A DNA stretch of 6,932 bases from Firmicutes bacterium UBA3920 (GTDB lineage Bacteria; Bacillota; Clostridia; Caldicoprobacterales; Xylanivirgaceae). This document shows, in pieces, positions 6,101 through 6,932 of the stretch. The notes under the pieces are model-generated. The model saw nothing but the letters and a program-made list of their open reading frames with translations, ran no database searches and was not told the DNA's origin. The position numbers and the translations under genes are program-made. The stretch is taken from positions 1 to 6,932 of the forward strand of contig DGES01000095.1 of the NCBI GenBank assembly GCA_002386065.1, given 5' to 3'. Numbering within the stretch: the stretch's first letter is position 1; each line of letters starts with the position of its first letter.

Positions 6101-6128
6101 TTGCTTTTTTGCAAAAGAATGATAGAAT
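6101..6128 (+). promoter_or_regulatory. Extended -10 promoter of the ferredoxin gene
   Basis: TTGCTT (6101-6106) and TAGAAT (6123-6128) are 16 bp apart, and TG at 6120-6121 gives an extended -10 (TGaTAGAAT). The start point would be near 6135, leaving a leader of about 60 nt. The spacer holds the perfect 10-bp palindrome TTTTGCAAAA (6107-6116), a possible operator. The ferredoxin is thus likely expressed on its own as well as by read-through from ricT. Confidence 0.55.
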
Positions 6129-6179
6129 ATTATAGGTAATTGATAAAGGTTTAAAGTACTTATTTTGTGGGCTCAATGT

Positions 6180-6190
6180 AAGGAGGTGAT
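6180..6190 (+). promoter_or_regulatory. Very strong Shine-Dalgarno of the ferredoxin gene
   Basis: AAGGAGGTGAT (6180-6190) is complementary over 11 bases to the 3' end of Bacillota 16S rRNA (ATCACCTCCTT). GGAGG ends 9 bp before the ATG at 6196, which fixes the start and predicts high translation, as expected for an abundant anaerobic electron carrier. Confidence 0.85.
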
Positions 6191-6195
6191 ACGCC

Positions 6196-6366
6196 ATGGC
6201 ATACGTTATAAGTGATGAATGTATTGCTTGCGGTGTATGTCAGAGCGAATGCCCTGTGGATGCCATTTCAGAGGGTGATGATATCTATGTTATAGATCCA
6301 GATCTATGCACAGATTGTGGTACATGTGCTGATGTATGTCCTGTAGGTGCTCCTCAGGCAGAATAA
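6196..6366 (+). CDS. Clostridial-type 2[4Fe-4S] ferredoxin
   Basis: This is a 56-aa cytoplasmic low-potential electron carrier. The translation MAYVISDECIACGVCQSECP... has two complete CxxCxxCxxxCP motifs: Cys9, 12, 15, 19 with Pro20 and Cys38, 41, 44, 48 with Pro49. In the clostridial ferredoxin fold the first three Cys of each motif and the last Cys of the other bind each cluster. The length, the near two-fold symmetry and the acidic composition match clostridial ferredoxins of about 55 residues. It has its own promoter and a near-perfect ribosome binding site, and ends at TAA 6364-6366 before a stem-loop. It follows ricT, another Fe-S protein, by 141 bp; whether this is functional or just local order is unknown. 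Redox partners such as PFOR or hydrogenase are not in the window. Confidence 0.96.
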   Translation: MAYVISDECIACGVCQSECPVDAISEGDDIYVIDPDLCTDCGTCADVCPVGAPQAE

Positions 6367-6396
6367 CCGCTTTAAAGATAGTTACTGTTACTAAAT

Positions 6397-6437
6397 AAGG
6401 GAACCTAGTCTGCACTAATAGCTGATTGGGTTCTCTT
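6397..6437. terminator. 14-bp stem-loop between convergent genes
   Basis: AAGGGAACCTAGTC (6397-6410) can pair with GATTGGGTTCTCTT (6424-6437) over 14 positions, three of them G-U, around a 13-base loop. It lies 30 bp after the ferredoxin stop and 28 bp before the stop of the convergent regulator gene, a usual place for a shared terminator. The following T-run on the plus strand is short (CTTT then AAAATA), and on the minus strand it reads ATTTAG, so efficiency is uncertain in both directions. Confidence 0.55.
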
Positions 6438-6465
6438 TAAAATATAGACAGTTCATAGATTTGTA

Positions 6466-6932
6466 CTATTGAGTGTTTTCCCTCAGTTCAGTAGGTGTCA
6501 TATTAAAATATTCTTTAAAGTGTAGATAGAAATAATTTAGGTTAGAATAACCTACTTTAGAGGCAATATATGCAATTTTATAAGGAGTATTTTCAATCAT
6601 CTCTTTTGCCTTTGTGAGTCTATATATTTTTAGATAGTCGGTAAATTTCATGTCAGTTTCTTTTAAAAATAATTGTCCGAGGTAGGCATTATTCATTTTA
6701 AACTTATCTGCAATGCTCTTTAGATTGATATTTTGTCCATAATCTTCTTCTACATTTGACAGCATCTTATTTACAATTCCAGAGAGTTCACTATACTTTT
6801 TACCAATTATGGGATCTATGTCATGGCTGTCATCATCGAATAGATCTTCTTCTCCAAAGTCTTCATGTAATATCTTTATTATGACGTTTTCAAGCTCTCT
6901 TTTGCCAATAGGTTTTAGAATATAATCCCGTA
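6466..6932 (-). CDS. Response regulator, YesN/AraC type (5' end cut off by window)
   Basis: On the minus strand an open frame runs without a stop from the right edge to TAG at 6466-6468, giving 154 visible C-terminal residues. The first visible residues, RDYILKPIGKRELENVIIKIL, are the end of a receiver (REC) domain: the KP pair is the conserved lysine-proline after strand 5. An acidic linker follows (HEDFGEEDLFDDDSHDID), then an AraC/XylS DNA-binding domain of about 99 residues with two helix-turn-helices: NLKSIADKFKMNNAYLGQLF and KIAYIASKVGYSNLNYFYLHFKE ending in MTPTEL. Beginning at the internal Met (6763-6765) would cut off the receiver domain and is rejected. The full protein is probably about 240-260 aa, phosphorylated by a histidine kinase encoded off-window to the right. 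In Clostridia such pairs often control sugar transport, but targets cannot be told here. Confidence 0.9.
   Translation of the reverse strand, partial: RDYILKPIGKRELENVIIKILHEDFGEEDLFDDDSHDIDPIIGKKYSELSGIVNKMLSNVEEDYGQNINLKSIADKFKMNNAYLGQLFLKETDMKFTDYLKIYRLTKAKEMIENTPYKIAYIASKVGYSNLNYFYLHFKEYFNMTPTELRENTQ

Noticed and set aside
1..6932. An undescribed defence, mobile or biosynthetic system
   Set aside because: All intact genes belong to known conserved families in a standard Bacillota neighbourhood. No CRISPR repeats, tRNA, rRNA, integrase, transposase or toxin-antitoxin pair could be found by reading.

Overview
The window is AT-rich DNA (by eye roughly 35-40% GC) with strong GGAGG-type ribosome binding sites, sigma-A-like promoters, much AGA/ATA codon use and the gene block tmk - darA - yaaR - holB - ricT. 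That block is a Bacillota hallmark. Together with a clostridial-type PurC and a small 2[4Fe-4S] ferredoxin it suggests an anaerobic member of the Clostridia; genus and species cannot be told from here. Bases 1-19 match the Tn5/Nextera mosaic-end adapter exactly and are not genomic, so the window probably starts at an untrimmed contig or read end.

Layout. (1) 20-195: leader with an extended -10 promoter. (2) 196-3025, plus strand: purC (purine synthesis), a YaaO-like Orn/Lys/Arg decarboxylase-fold PLP enzyme 4 bp downstream, and tmk, a long-form thymidylate kinase with an unusual P-loop. This unit ends in a perfect 12-bp stem-loop. (3) 3223-6054, plus strand: a new promoter, then darA (PII-like c-di-AMP receptor), yaaR (DUF327), holB (DNA polymerase III delta prime) and ricT (Fe-S Y-complex subunit). 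Most spacings are tight and holB/ricT overlap by 10 bp, but a 106-bp spacer with a 17-bp duplication separates yaaR from holB. (4) 6101-6366, plus strand: a separately promoted 56-residue 2[4Fe-4S] ferredoxin, missed by a length cut-off of about 60 residues. (5) A stem-loop at 6397-6437, then, convergent on the minus strand, the 3' part of a YesN/AraC-type response regulator that runs off the right edge.

How it fits together. PurC and Tmk serve nucleotide supply, HolB belongs to the replicative clamp loader, DarA senses c-di-AMP, and RicT (with RicA and RicF, not in this window) is known in Bacillus subtilis to act on RNase Y-dependent RNA maturation and on sporulation/biofilm control. This is a conserved housekeeping neighbourhood rather than an accessory island. 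I found no mobile element, CRISPR array, toxin-antitoxin pair or defence system, and no convincing undescribed multi-gene system. The points worth a second look are small: the adapter, a DarA lacking an expected pocket arginine, two extra cysteines in RicT, the Tmk P-loop, a duplicated yaaR tail, and a shared motif in the darA and ferredoxin promoters.
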